Shown: positions 1-11,454 of the stretch, in pieces
How the letters are laid out: each line of letters begins with the position of its first letter
Position numbering within the stretch: the first letter of the stretch is position 1
NCBI GenBank assembly: GCA_944990035.1
Contig: CALYLX010000144.1
Span: forward strand, 512,971-576,970
Length of the DNA: 64,000 nt
Reading direction: 5' to 3'
Source: Clitopilus passeckerianus
Taxonomy: Eukaryota > Basidiomycota > Agaricomycetes > Agaricales > Entolomataceae
Notes under the pieces: model-generated
What the model saw: the letters and a program-made list of their open reading frames with translations, nothing else
What the model was told of the DNA's origin: nothing
Databases searched by the model: none
Made by a program: the position numbers and the translations under genes

Positions 1-364
1 TTTCCCCACCACTTCGATCACGTTGGTCACGGCGTCTTTCCTTCCTCAAAAGTTATGGAGTAAAGACCTGTAAAGACAAGTAACAGCCCAGTCGACTGTC
101 GTGTACTTCAATAGACTGCGTCGTTGTAGTATTTGCCGTCATAGGCAAGAATAGCTCCAGTTGGCGATTGATGTAGCTAATTGTGTCATCCGGAGTTGGT
201 CATGCAATGATACAGAACAACACATGGGGATTGATTCCATCAGCACCTTTCCTATCACAACAGTCATGATGCTTTCAGTGCATGAACGTGCTGCTGCCTA
301 TTTCAGGATATCCTATTAGAAGCCATGGTTTGCAGGGTCTTATCGCGACATCTCTTCTTTCTGC
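1..364. other. Upstream region of the MFS transporter gene
   Basis: I see no convincing coding sequence here. It precedes the transporter start codon at 365 and presumably holds its promoter and 5' untranslated region. A gene ending just left of the window cannot be excluded. Confidence 0.4.
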
Positions 365-2342
365 ATGTCGACCCATCGCGACGATGAAGAGGCCCCTCTA
401 CTTTCCGATGGTCCATCTCACTCTGGTGCCGAATTGGCGCTTTCTTGGTTCCAAATAGCAGTCGTCCTTCTCTTGCAGCTAGCCGATCATATCGTTGGCC
501 AGGTTCTGAACCCTTTCATTCCGGCAGTACGTATGAAATAGGCTTATCCTACAATCCGTACCCTAACATTTGATTCTAGCTTGTTGGAAGCCTCGAAATT
601 ACGCACGGAGAAGAGAGTAAAGTCAGCGTTTATGTCGGAATTCTGGTAGGTCCATCGTTCCTTGGTTGCCTCCGCAGTTCCTAAATATTTGGCCCAGCAA
701 TCCTTATATTTCGTCTCCACGACATTGACGACGTTATTCTGGAGCCGAGCCTCGGATAGGCTGGGTAGAAAACCTATCCTGCTATGCGGAATGTTCGCAT
801 CTGTGATATCAATGCTTGGAATTGGCCTCACTAGAGGTTATTGGTGGCTCGTTGTCAGGTGCGAAATATGGCGTTTACTGCTAGATTGTCTCGGTACTGA
901 TGATATATCTGACAGTCGGTGTATTAACGGTGCATTTAGTACGTGCCGCCCCTTTCTATGTCCCTCATAGGACTGTACTCAGTCTCACCTAGACGGGAAC
1001 GTTGGTGTAATCAAAAGGTGAGGTCACTGCGGGTCGGACTAGGGAACTCGATTTCATTTCTGAGGATACACAGCCTGATGGGAGAAGTAACGACGAATTC
1101 AGACAAACTAGCGCAGGTACGTCGTCCGCCTTGCATCACCGAAGGAGGATCCGTGAACATTCTCTCTAGCTTTACTCTCTCCTGCCCATTGCGTGGGCGA
1201 CTACCGGCACAGTTCGTCTTTCTTCGCAGTTACTACAACTACTCGTCCTAAAGCCATCTTCCAGGTTGGCCCTCTGATTGGAGGTTATCTCTCCTCTCCA
1301 GTTGAGCGGTTTCCCGAAACATTTGGCTCCTCGATATTTCTCGCGGAATATCCTTACTTCTTGCCATGTGCAGTAACAGCCGCGTACATAATGTTCGCCT
1401 GGCTGGTTACTCTGGTGTTTCTGCGCGAGACACTCAAGTATAGGGTGTCTTTCTCCACCTGGCTTGGGCTTGGTCGTGTTTTTGGAAGGCCACAAATCCA
1501 CTCTGGCTCCCACACCGAACCACCTCTGGGTGCACAAGCGTCGCATTCTACTGTCTCTGAATCGGAAAGGCCACTTCCAATGATTGAGCTACTCCGTAAC
1601 TCACGGGTTCTTCTGGCAGCCCTAAACTATGCCTGCCTCTGCCTCACCCAGTCATCACTGAACAACTTCCAACCCGTCCAATTCGCTACCTCGATCGAAA
1701 ACGGAGGCATGGGATTCGATCCACCATTAATCGGCAAAATCCTTTCCACGTACGGTTTCATGAACGGCGTCCTTCAGCTTCTTCTGTTTGCCCGAATACA
1801 TAAGTATCTTGGGTCGAAGAGGTTCTTCGTATGCGGTGTATCATGCGCGATCCCGATGATCGTGTCCTTCCCCCTGGCGAACTATCTCATCAGGACATAT
1901 GGTCATGGACTTGGCGTTTGGATCGTTATATACGTGCAGGTTCTCGCTAAGATAGGGGTGAGCATGTCATACGGTGAGTTATTCGTCCAAATTTCCGTCG
2001 TCTTGGGACAAACTGACTATTTCTTTCTAATAGGCGCGCTGTTCATTCTGATTGTCGCTGCTGCACCCAATCATGCTTCGCTTGGCGCTACAAACGGTCT
2101 TTGTTTAGTGAGCCCTTGTTGTATTGACAATCATGCAGTCATCGTACTTACACCATCTTCAGACCACAGGGAGTTTGATGCGAGCTGTTGGGCCCACAAT
2201 GACGAACACCCTTTTCTCCCTATCAATGAAAACTGGAATATTGGGAGGAAACCTGGTATATGTGTTTCTTCTGGTCCTAGTCGCTGTCTGTCTTACGACA
2301 GCGTCTGCATTGCCGGAAGAACTCTGGAAGAAAAAGGAATGA
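365..2342 (+). CDS. Major facilitator superfamily transporter (fungal multidrug/ZIF-like)
   Basis: Plasma or vacuolar membrane transporter; the substrate cannot be told from sequence. The start is placed at 365 (MSTHRDDEEAPLL), followed by a first membrane segment ending NPFIPA. Removing about eight short introns gives a continuous frame: VYVGIL, QSLYFVSTTLTTLFWSR, the MFS signature SDRLGRKP (around 740-775), RCINDGNVGVIK, LMGEVTTNSDKLAQ, YSLLPIAWATTGT and VGPLIGGYLSSP. The C-terminal half has further hydrophobic segments and ATNGLC followed by MRAVGPTMTNTLFSLS, as in the basidiomycete DHA-type family. The frame ends KKKE and TGA at 2342. No break is seen. The family assignment is firm; the transported compound is unknown. 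Confidence 0.88.
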
Positions 2343-2472
2343 AATGCGTAGCTCGTCGGCGGCCTTGACAAGGTTTCACGCTTCCATACCATAACGTAGA
2401 TCTATTTAAGCTTTTCAGTGGGACCACCTAATGTTCGAGTCACGTAGCTGAAGCACATAGCTTTCTCAGCAA

Positions 2473-2519
2473 AAGCCTCAAAAGGCTTCTTGGGCGCCGG
2501 GGACAGCCCCCGGCCCAGT
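2473..2519. repeat. Two adjacent small hairpins, one GC-rich
   Basis: The first hairpin pairs aagcc with ggctt (about 2475-2488). The second pairs gccgggg with ccccggc around an acag loop (about 2496-2513), with partial pairing beyond it. They lie just downstream of the MFS gene and stand out as GC-rich in AT-rich surroundings. They could be a 3' UTR structure or a transposon-end relic. Confidence 0.35.
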
Positions 2520-2740
2520 GTATGTGTCTTGACCGCAGTCGGGGTCATGTATTGCGGCCAAAGTGATCGTCTATGTAGTCATATATATATAAGCGGACTG
2601 ACTGGCACTCTTCCGGAATAAGACGTCTACTATGTTAGCTAGTGACACCATACTTCTGGTTCTTGTAACGCCTGAGATAGAGAAATCAAACCACTACGCA
2701 ATCGCCGCCCAACCCTCTTCATACGAGGTATATATTATGT

Positions 2741-3490
2741 CCACGTTCGGTCTTTCGTAGCTTTTACCAAGCACACCTCCGACAGGATGCCCTCCGCTCG
2801 GCCCGGGAACTTCTGGGGCAATATCTTCGAGATCCTGAAGCAGAGTTGGTTCTCCGTTCTAGTGCCAGGAATAAGAACAACGAATGGATCCGGGCTGATA
2901 TCAGCCCGAAAACGTGGTATCATGCTATTCTTCGAGATCCAAGAGAAATTGGAGTCTTTGGGAAGGTCTAGTCACTGACGCCGGAGGGGAAACGTTGGCC
3001 TGTCGGTCCGATTGCACTCACCTAGGCCAGATGCTCTGGGTTTACTCCCCGGTTGAACTGGTCGGAAAAGGTTGATTTGACTGATCCACATAGAACAATC
3101 ATAATAGATCGGCCAAAAAGCTTCCAAGTTGGTTATTTCTATTCGTGCGTGAAGCTACTCTAACGACTGTTCTTGGGCTGTTCTCCAGGCTGCCGCGGAG
3201 ACGGTAAGGAAGCTTGTGAGTGCAATGTTTAATAGCAACATTAGCGCAAATCATTCGCTCCAGAAAGGTGAGCAACTAGTTCGACCAGCTCTCAGATGCT
3301 GAGCGAAATCTAGTCAAGTTTGTTGCATTCCACAACCCAAATCTATCCAGCTGGGACGAGTTCCCCCCGGAAGCCTACGGGAAAGATGATGCATGGAAGC
3401 AGACCGTTCCGCCTCCGGGTGGTATCCTGGGTGCCATATTTGACTGCGGAGATCTACGAAAAACCGAGGCGCCAAAATTTGGATAGATTA
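2741..3490 (+). pseudogene. Relic of an unrecognised protein-coding gene
   Basis: Two coding-like patches remain. At about 2757-2967 one frame reads FYQAHLRQDALRSAREL and later NNEWIRADISPKTWYHAIL before a stop. At about 3290-3486 a frame reads SDAERNLVKFVAFHNP and then PPEAYGKDDAWKQTVPPPGG. Their composition and phrasing look like real protein, but they are separated by stops and frame changes and I see no start. They may be exons of one decayed gene or two fragments. I do not recognise the family with confidence. Confidence 0.35.
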
Positions 3491-3662
3491 CCTACAAGTA
3501 GATCGGAATGTTATTTCAGCATTCTGAGAAGTGACGATTTGGTCACTCTACCTTAACTGCAATTCGGTAAATCAAACCGTGATTATTCGCACAAGCCGAT
3601 GGAATGTAAGGAAATGGTTGAGGGCTTTAATATTGATGGAGGAGTAGGCACGGACATTCGTG

Positions 3663-3717
3663 ACTGGCCTGGTACTCACAAACGGGTACTCACAACCTTT
3701 GTGTGTACCAGGCCAGT
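3663..3717. repeat. Foldback: 20-bp inverted repeat with 15-nt loop
   Basis: The left arm (3663-3682, starting actggcctgg) and right arm (3698-3717, ending ccaggccagt) are reverse complements except at one position. The unit would form a long hairpin in RNA or DNA. It sits in a gene-poor stretch between a relic gene and the metallothionein gene. Candidates are a miniature foldback element or a hairpin RNA source. Confidence 0.7.
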
Positions 3718-4573
3718 TAAGCCTAGCCTACATAAAAACAGTCAGACTCGCCTTCTCCTGAACCCAGCCGCCTACTGTGTCAGGAAAAGTCACCATGCTT
3801 CTCGTTCTCATCCAGTAAGCAGGCCCAATTATTCAGATCTCATAAGCCGTACTGAACAGTTCGCTCAAGTTCGTCGTCTTCCCAGCCTAAAGCTGTCAAG
3901 CTCAGTCACCCCCGGGGCACATCTCGAGTCCAAAGATTTCGATCACTGGCAAGTTTGGAACTGGAGGAGATTCCAGATGGAGGCGGACAGCGGGGAAAAG
4001 GCCTTGGTATTGTTCATATTATCCTCTGGTGGCGGCCTTACAGGCAACTCGGCTCACGTTCATTGGTGCTCCAGAAAATCGCTCGTTTTCTCGTACATTC
4101 CACGCCTGACTCACGGTGACAGCAAAAAGCACAGCAATGCTTAGCGTTGTGTCTCCATCAAATCCCTCAACAGCAACGTGTGCTCGATGCTCCGCGCCGA
4201 CTCCCCATATCTTACAGCATCTGTTCTCCAACAATTCCCTCATTTCAGGGTCCCTTGCGCTGCCGAGCCGTTGACTGTCAGTCAGTCAGACGTCTCCCCG
4301 TTCGAGAGATTATTTGGGGCAGCCACAAGGCCCCATTATCCAGTAAAATCCCTGAGAAATGACACCTGCCGCGCCGCAACCCCAGCCTGAGGTAGCATTG
4401 AATAGAAACCGAAGCCCGAAGACAAGGAAAGGCCTGGAAAGGCCCGTCGGCTAGATAAAGTTCGTAATCTTTTCCATCATTCCACCCAAATGGGGACGGA
4501 TCAGGTGATCTGATGTATAATTCCCTTGATTGATTTTGGAGATGGAAACAGATGTAAATAGACCTCGAAGAAT
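3718..4573. other. Gene-poor stretch upstream of the metallothionein gene
   Basis: Only chance open frames are seen. The last few hundred bases presumably include the metallothionein promoter. A short gtcagtcagtcag run lies near 4276-4288. I could not identify a convincing metal-response element by eye. Confidence 0.3.
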
Positions 4574-4581
4574 GCATAAAA
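4574..4581 (+). promoter_or_regulatory. TATA-like element of the metallothionein gene
   Basis: GCATAAAA lies about 85 bases before the ATG at 4664, a plausible core-promoter distance for a fungal gene with a short leader. Confidence 0.45.
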
Positions 4582-4663
4582 GGACGATGGAGTTGGGGTA
4601 GAAGTCCTCAGGCAATCGTCTCTTCCCAATCAACTACTACCTCTTAACTCGATTCGAACAAAC

Positions 4664-4890
4664 ATGCAGGCGGTACGCTTCTGCTCTTCTCGTCGTGCCT
4701 GCACCTGGACTGACTGAACCTTTGCTTTCACTCAACAGATCTTCGAGCCCCTCGTTAACAACGGCTGTGGAAACGCCAGCTGCAGCTGCGGCGATAGGTG
4801 TGTATATACGTCGTACAGAGGTTCACTTCATCTGACTTTCTCATCAGCTGTGGATGCGCTGAAGGTGCATGCAAGTGCGGCCAGAAGTAA
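4664..4890 (+). CDS. Copper-type metallothionein, 36 aa, three exons
   Basis: Cytosolic metal-binding peptide that buffers copper by thiolate clusters. Exons are 4664-4672, 4739-4797 and 4848-4890, joined across clean GT-AG introns. The product is 36 residues, starting MQAIFEPLVNNG and ending CKCGQK. It has seven cysteines spaced C-x4-C-x-C-x3-C-x-C-x4-C-x-C, which is the layout of the small seven-cysteine fungal copper thioneins (Neurospora and Agaricus type). The first exon encodes only three residues. The gene is far below usual size cut-offs and would be missed by automatic ORF calling. The family call rests on cysteine spacing and is strong. Confidence 0.9.
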
Positions 4891-5897
4891 ATACGCGCTG
4901 CCTTCCTCCCAGAATCACCATACAGCCGACCCCGTTCCCTGTTCGCAATGGTCTATGCCTATGTATAACATCATTGTATAATAACCTGTACAAAACAACA
5001 TGAAATATTTTTGTCTGCGTCTCTACCTGTGTGATATTCATCCCTATCTGAGCCCATAATATTCTCAGAATCATCACGGTATGTCGGCGGATTCCTCTGC
5101 CACAACAATATATGTTACGAGAACAAGCGCCTTCTGTACCTTGAAATCAGCCACCTCGAGAACGTTTGTAGAATAGACAACAGCAGCTGACCCTATTCCT
5201 GTCAATCCGATATGGCACATGGCCTAGATTCCACCAATTCGAGCCATCGGACCGATGGATCAAGTGAGATCAAGTGGCAGCATGACGGCAGAGTATCAAA
5301 GAAGTCGTCCACGTTTGGCTCCAGTAGCTATTGTGCCATTCAATCGTCCCGCGAACCGGCGGAAGACGTGCGCTGAATCCGAGTGGCTTTTGGTGGCAGA
5401 TGGGCTGCGGAAATGCGATAATCATAATTGTCCGACCCGGTAGTGGCGGATCTTGCGAAAGTAGAGTTCAGAGGCACATGGATGGGAAAAGGTATGACGT
5501 TTGGATTGAGGAAGTAGGATTGATTCTACTTCTGATATGGTGGAATATAAATGAATGTGAGGTATACATAGACATCTAATGTGATTGTAAGTTATGAAGA
5601 GTGAGCAAGGGAATAGGAAATGAATAAAAGGTCCGGGGGCTAGGGTCCAACCAGAAATAGTAAGGTAAAATGAAATGAAATCGGAATCGCATCGGCGGCA
5701 AGGAATTTGAAGGAACGTCAAATAAGCTTTGCCAAAAATCAAAGTCGAAATGGACGTGACGTTCAACAGTGCTCCTACAACTTCGAGCATCGCAGAAGCT
5801 TTCGTCCCCGCGCATATAGTCACACTTCCTTCGACCGTTATAAAGAGACAGTTTCCAGGTCGTAGCTTTCCATCCTCCCTTTCTATTCCTTCACCTC
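4891..5897. other. Intergenic region, no gene recognised
   Basis: It holds the 3' flank of the metallothionein gene and the 3' flank of the minus-strand gene that ends at 5898. The open frames present (up to about 160 codons) show no recognisable motif and overlap in all directions. Confidence 0.4.
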
Positions 5898-7481
5898 TCA
5901 TCGTCCCTCTCCCTCCTCACCACCTCCCCTCGTAGCAAGGAAAGCCCCACCCTTAGCCAGAATCGAATCTCCTCGATTCGGCCTAGGCCTCCCAAACCCC
6001 AAACCCGCAGATGGGAACTCCGACCCCTGGCTCTGTTCCCTCCTCACACCAGGGAACCCAGCAGAGGGGAACTGAGTGTCCGAGTCAGCGAAGCGTGAAC
6101 CAGGACTAGGTGAAGGCGCTGGGATATCTGCCTCCGTGAGACCTTGACTCCCGTCAAAGTCATCATCGTGGATGCCAACTTCCCCAAAGCTGAGCTTGCT
6201 GAAAGGCCCAGCTTGGCCCAAGTGAGGCGGTGGAGAGACGAGCCCGAATGTGACGGAGGTAGGTGAAGGGAGGGAGGGTGATTGGGACGTTGACGCGCTT
6301 GTGTTGGAGCGTGAGCGGGAGTCGCGGGATCCCGAGCCCGAGCCTGAGGTGGTGGATATGGATTTGAGTTTACTCCTGCCAGTGCTGCTGCTGTGGCTGC
6401 TTTTGCTCTTGGATGATTTGTGTTTCTTCAGTGGTGTTTGGCCGGGACCGGCGCCCGGGAGTAGCATACCAGGTGATGGGGGTGGTTGGAACCCTTGCCT
6501 TAGGTTGGGGTTAGGGAAACCGGGTGATATGGGAGTTGGAGCATCTGAGCGAGATGCAGATGTTCGAGATGCGGATGTTCGACTGCGTGAGTCGGATCCA
6601 GAGCGGGAACCACTGGCTGGATCTCTGCTTCGGCGTGCGTAGACTTGGCCGTCTAGGTCTGCTTCGTCTTCGTCGCCGTCGGGGCCGTCGTCTCTGTAGA
6701 CGGCATGACGTGTTGGTTTGGTGGGGGAAGTACGGCCAGCTGACACGAAAGGCCCGAAACCTTCAAAGGTCGGCATGCCTGGGTAGGGGTCCGCACCACT
6801 TCCCTGGAAGCCTTCGAATGCCTCTCCAGAGGCTTGTGAGCCCTCTTGCAAGGCTAACGCGAGTTTCTTCATTTCTCGTTTTTCTCGCCGCCTTGCTCTC
6901 CTTTCCGCCTTCTCTTCCTTCCGACGCCTCTCTTCCTCCTCCTGCGCTGCTTCACGGGCGGCTAAAGCACGCGTCATGGTGGAAGACGAACTGGTGAGAT
7001 TGGCAATTGAAGCTGAATCAAGAGGTGCAGCGTCCGAGTCAAACGTGGACCCAGAGGATGTCCTCGTCGCAGTAGGTACAGCCAATGCAGACGTAGATTC
7101 ATCATCTGATTCAGGCAGATGTATAGGCGGAGGAGCAGGTTTTCCAAAGAGGTCGTACCCAAACACAGTGATCCTCTTCGAGCTCCCCTTTTGCGTAGAT
7201 TTCTTTGACTTTTTCTTGGAACGACGGGTGGAACGGCCGGGGTTGGAGTGTAAGGACATGCGTTCTGCGTCAACGTCGGTGTCGGGATCTTGGAGGAGAC
7301 CTGCGAGTTCGTCTGGTCGTGCGCGGGGGATACGGTGCGCAGTTGGGTTGTGTGCATCTGGGTCTAGGAGGGAGTCTGTTGAGGCAGACGCGTTGGCGTT
7401 TGGTGAAGGGGATGTTATACATGGTAGACAGCTTGAGAAGGCGACGTGTAGAGTGTCAGACCAGGAGAATGCGGTAGTCAT
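5898..7481 (-). CDS. Serine/charge-rich protein of unknown function
   Basis: A single-exon frame of 527 codons from the ATG at 7481 (MTTAFSWSDTLHVAFSSC); an in-frame ATG at 7520 would add 13 residues. The protein is low in complexity: Ser/Pro-rich throughout, a basic stretch (STRRSKKKSKK) near residue 90, a conserved-looking island KRITVFGYDLFGKPAPPP after it, and a charged predicted coiled coil (EEEERRRKEEKAERRARRRE) near residue 185. The N-terminal CLPC pair could be lipidated. No enzymatic domain is visible. The strand bias of codons and the 1.6 kb open frame support a real gene. I do not recognise the family. Confidence 0.7.
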   Translation of the reverse strand: MTTAFSWSDTLHVAFSSCLPCITSPSPNANASASTDSLLDPDAHNPTAHRIPRARPDELAGLLQDPDTDVDAERMSLHSNPGRSTRRSKKKSKKSTQKGSSKRITVFGYDLFGKPAPPPIHLPESDDESTSALAVPTATRTSSGSTFDSDAAPLDSASIANLTSSSSTMTRALAAREAAQEEEERRRKEEKAERRARRREKREMKKLALALQEGSQASGEAFEGFQGSGADPYPGMPTFEGFGPFVSAGRTSPTKPTRHAVYRDDGPDGDEDEADLDGQVYARRSRDPASGSRSGSDSRSRTSASRTSASRSDAPTPISPGFPNPNLRQGFQPPPSPGMLLPGAGPGQTPLKKHKSSKSKSSHSSSTGRSKLKSISTTSGSGSGSRDSRSRSNTSASTSQSPSLPSPTSVTFGLVSPPPHLGQAGPFSKLSFGEVGIHDDDFDGSQGLTEADIPAPSPSPGSRFADSDTQFPSAGFPGVRREQSQGSEFPSAGLGFGRPRPNRGDSILAKGGAFLATRGGGEEGEGR

Positions 7482-7520
7482 GATGATGTGGTTTTTGGAT
7501 GGGTATGCAAGATATTCCAA

Positions 7521-7864
7521 ATATTTTTAATTTAGGTCGTGAATGGTTATCGTGAGCAGAGGGTATAGATGTTCTGGTACTTTCGAGGTATATTGTGCGA
7601 GTCGTCAGCCCGCGTAGATAGGAAAGATACAAGAAAGAAGAGGGACGAAGCTGGGGAAAGTGGACCAACTTTGCAGCCACGCGGCACGCAGTTCAGCACT
7701 TGATTCAAGTTGATTGGGGCGCGGGAAGGGAAATGGCGTTTGGCTACCGGATATGGCGACCTCCGGAAAATTACTCCGAGCACCCCCTTTTCACATGGAG
7801 ATGGTCCATTTGCACAAAGATACAGTTGAATTCTCCAAACGAATACTACTAGGGCAACATCTCC
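7521..7864. other. Intergenic region between two minus-strand genes
   Basis: It holds the promoter side of the Ser-rich gene and the 3' flank of the EZH2 gene. No gene is seen. Confidence 0.4.
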
Positions 7865-10800
7865 CTACTCGCTATACGTCTCATCACTAGAATGCTGATC
7901 CAACTCGTAAACCGCCTTCTCCACAGTAAAGCTCTGAGTGCTCATCTCGCTTGACTGGCTTATCACCGCCTCGGCCTGAACCGTCTGCTTTTGCTTCCCC
8001 TTCATGTTGTGCATGTTGCCCTTGGTCAGGGGCGCAGTCGGGGGAAGCGGTGGAGCGGGGACGGGTGCCGGAGCAGGTTTGTCTTGGGAGGGTTTCTTGA
8101 CTGAAGGTGAGATGGGTAGGGGTGGTTTTGATGGAGAGGCGGTGGTCGTGGCGGGATCGGCACCCTGCTGGGACTGGAAGAACTTGTCGCCGTAATTGAG
8201 GAAGAGTTCGGTGTCAGCTTTGAGATTGGCTACTATTGCTCTTAGTCAGTCTGTGTTTTTATTTCCAAGAATGCCAGTGTTGTATGAGGATATCAGAAAC
8301 GTACAAGCAAATATCCCGATGCGGTGTTCGCCGTTAACTAGCCTGACTATATTTCCGAAAATGAGCTCGATAACTTGTTACTGAGGAAAAGAGGAACAAA
8401 CCTCCTGCGTAGCAGTTCGGAACACTGTCATGATTGATAAACCTCGCTTCGTTCCCTGCTTTGGCACTGTCTATCGACAGAGTGGGGTCAACCTGGAAGA
8501 GGTAGGTTCGGTGACGATGTTCAGCGACGAAACTGAGCAGGTTTGGGAGAATATGGATCAGAAAACGTAATCATGCAACAAGGAGAAAACAGAACACACT
8601 CTCGACATAGGGTGGTTATTTGATATATCAGTTCGCCAGTGTATTCTAGCCAAGGAGGATTAGTGCTTTTGATGCAGTGGTGTGAAGGGAGGTGGTGGGT
8701 ACCAATGATAAAGTCGTCCTCTTGCACAGGTTCCATGATGAACAGGCCTAGACCCCATGTGCTTGTTCTAACTTCGGTTTGCTGTTTCAAAAATAGATCT
8801 CAGAAGTCGGAATTGGATGGAGGAGAGGGAGAGGGGGAACTAGAACCTTTCTGGCACCCCTTTGTATCGCGGAGTTCCTGCATACGTTCGCTTCTGCGTC
8901 TCTAGATTGTCCATCCATAGGTCAGTTTATGCAATGAAGGGATTGAATGATCGTGGGGGTACCTGGATTTACAACTCAAACAAAGCTCCGGGTCACATTC
9001 TCTATGTGCTTTGAAGCAAGGACAGTGGTTCGTCCTACATGTCCTCCTCAAGCTGTTCTTGGTTGTTGAGTGGTACTTGAGGTGTGCGCAGCGGCAGCCT
9101 TGCCAACGTCTGGCACCTGGTTGGTGAACGGGGTCGTTAGTCACAGTTCGAATGGGTATATGCGCACATTGCTAGGCAAGCAGGCGGAGGAGAAGACGTA
9201 CATTTCCTATCACAACGGCACCCTGATTCGCAATGTCCGTCATTCTGGAAGCAGGAGCAGTTGTTGGCTGCTGTACATGGACCTGGGTGTGAGCAGGGTG
9301 GTTGTCTTCCAAGAATTTCGTTAGTGGGAGAGGTTAACTGGCAGGAGGGAATATTTACGGGCTATATGCATTGGCATCATGATCTAGGAAAGGAAAGAGC
9401 GAGTTGTCAGTCAGCCAGGAAAAGGTATGTAAAGTGTAAAGTAATGTACCTATAAAATTCAACGTGGGGCCCCTCCTGTTTGGAGCTGGCTTCTCAGGTG
9501 CCTTGGAGTGGGGCTTCGAGCTGGACGCAATAGTCGAATCTGGAATGAGTTGTTGTCGGTGTTTGAAGACCTGCGGTAGCACTAGGATAAGCTCGTGGAG
9601 TGCGCATGCGAGGACAGGAGGAACTGTACCTCACGACAAGGTTTCCTGACGATAACAGCTAGATCGCAAGGCGTCGTGTCGGGAGAGTACCTCAATGCGA
9701 GGGTAAGCATGTCGAGGTCGTCGGTAGTCCATTGGGAGTATCTCTGTAGCGAGAGGTAGGAGATTGATCCTGGCCCGAGGAGGAAGCAGGTGCTGCTGCA
9801 TGGGGAAGTCACGGAGTGGGAGAGGGAGGAGCTTGGGAGGGTTGCGGGTACAGTGGGTGGTTGGGTGTGTTCGTATACTGTTTGTTGGACAAAGGTTAGA
9901 GCGTGTTCTGGGAGTCGCGGTGGGGAAACATACGATGTACAGGACAATATCCTGTCAGACAGTTCAGGTTGGTACAGAAGTCCTCGATGAGGGAGGATAG
10001 CTTGGTTGAAGGTGTTGAGAGGCTTGAAGCGTAACGGGGTTTAAATGGGAGGAGGTTTCGTCCCATTCGGGAAATTGGCTGGTTTTCTGTGGCTGGTAGC
10101 GGGTTCAAGCTCGAATCCGAAGAGAGCACAGGAGGCAAAGGCGGAATCCACGAAGGAAAGTCGTGTCGTTGAGAGTACTGAATGATATTGTCTGGCTCTG
10201 AAACCAAAAGCGAGTACTCAAACAACCCCGTATCTTCAACCTCTTGCAGCGTAACCAATCTCGACGCGAGAAGGGCATGCACAGCTGATATTGTTATAAC
10301 TCCTACTCAAGAAAGGTCAACATCTTCAACCTACGCGCACACACAAAGGTAAGAGAATACATACAGTCTGGATCCATGGGAGTTTCGCCCGACTGCCACT
10401 CTAACCACTTGTAGTCGCTGCAATGAAGGAGAAAGTCGAATCCTGGGTCATCTGCTAGTGGGATGAAAGGCATGTATTCCGAGTCGTCCCCGACGAAAAG
10501 ATTGCGATTCGTCGTGGTACACATCTCGTATGGTGGGCAGCCTTTCCATGGGTCAGTATTTATGGTACTGCTGGACAAAACCGTGGTGCTTGTCGGGGTG
10601 CTTTCATCCGAACCATCTGGATCCGAAATACATTCGAAGGAAGTAACGGTGAATGACGCGTCGCTTTCCGCGTCTTCGTCGTCGAGCTCATCGATTTGAG
10701 ATTCGACGGGTCTCCAGAGGTTGATTGGGGGCAATTCATCGCGGTCTGGGGAGGGCGTCGTGTGCAGAGATGATATTGTCGTTTTTGCATGGTTTTGTTC

Positions 10801-10902
10801 CCATTCGTAGAATGAGGCCCAATGTTTGTGGTATGTTAGCCTTGCAAGCGACGCTACTGCATCTTTGCGTGGTAGTGCTTGGCCCGGCGTTGACGTGGAC
10901 AT
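7865..10902 (-). CDS. EZH2: EZH2-type histone H3K27 methyltransferase (PRC2 catalytic subunit)
   Basis: Nuclear SET-domain enzyme expected to methylate histone H3 lysine 27 as part of Polycomb repressive complex 2. The start is at 10902 (MSTSTPGQALPRKD) and the stop at 7865. About eight exons are seen. The N-terminal half is acidic and weakly conserved, followed by a cysteine-bearing FCTNLNCLTGYCPVH segment. The CXC pre-SET region reads NNCSCFQNDGHCESGCRCD, WQGCRCAHLK and RTNHCPCFKAHRECDPELC (about 9300-8970). The SET domain reads WGLGLFIMEPVQEDDFI, EYTGELI, RFINHD, PNCYA, VNGEHRIGIFA and ELFLNYGDKFF (about 8770-8180). The tail after SET is about 90 residues and Pro/Ser-rich, longer than in animal EZH2. 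The order CXC then SET is diagnostic. The exact exon ends in the N-terminal half are less certain. Confidence 0.9.
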
Positions 10903-11454
10903 CGAGGTCGCTGTTTGAGACCAAGCTACACGCTGAAAGCGTGCCTGCTTGTCAATTCCATTTGATGATGGATTGAAACTGTCTCAATTTCTGGAAAAAC
11001 ACCAGTTTTTTACTGTTCAAAATTCATATAGTTTGTTTAAATGGCCGAAAAATCGATCCAATAACCAAAATTATAATCAAGTTACGCTGCTGGATCTTCT
11101 GTAATTTTGCGGCAATTTATTGGCTCATTGTGAATCATCAAGATACAATTGACGTTCAAAATCAGATAAAAGTTTCATTTCTGCGTCCTGCAGGCGTTTT
11201 CTCTTTTGAATGTTAAAACTAACTTTTGTTAGCTGTAGCGCCGTTTCTTGAGCGTACAAGCCTGTCCTCAGGCTGCCTGGAAGTCTGGGTCAATTGCTGA
11301 ATAAGCAGTTGTCCAGCCAATCAGAACGCGTCATTCAGTCCACGGACCCACCTGAGTCCAAGTCCGTGGCTTACCTAACTCCAGCCTCGCGTCAGCAAAC
11401 TTTTCGAGCAGAACGCCTTCAACGTTCACCACCACTTCTTCAACGACTATCACT
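10903..11454. other. Divergent promoter region between EZH2 and BRR2
   Basis: AT-rich, with no gene. It separates two divergently transcribed genes and presumably carries both promoters. Confidence 0.5.

Noticed and set aside
3599..4144. 181-codon open frame on the plus strand
   Set aside because: It runs through the foldback repeat, has random-looking composition and no motif, and lies in a relic-rich region.
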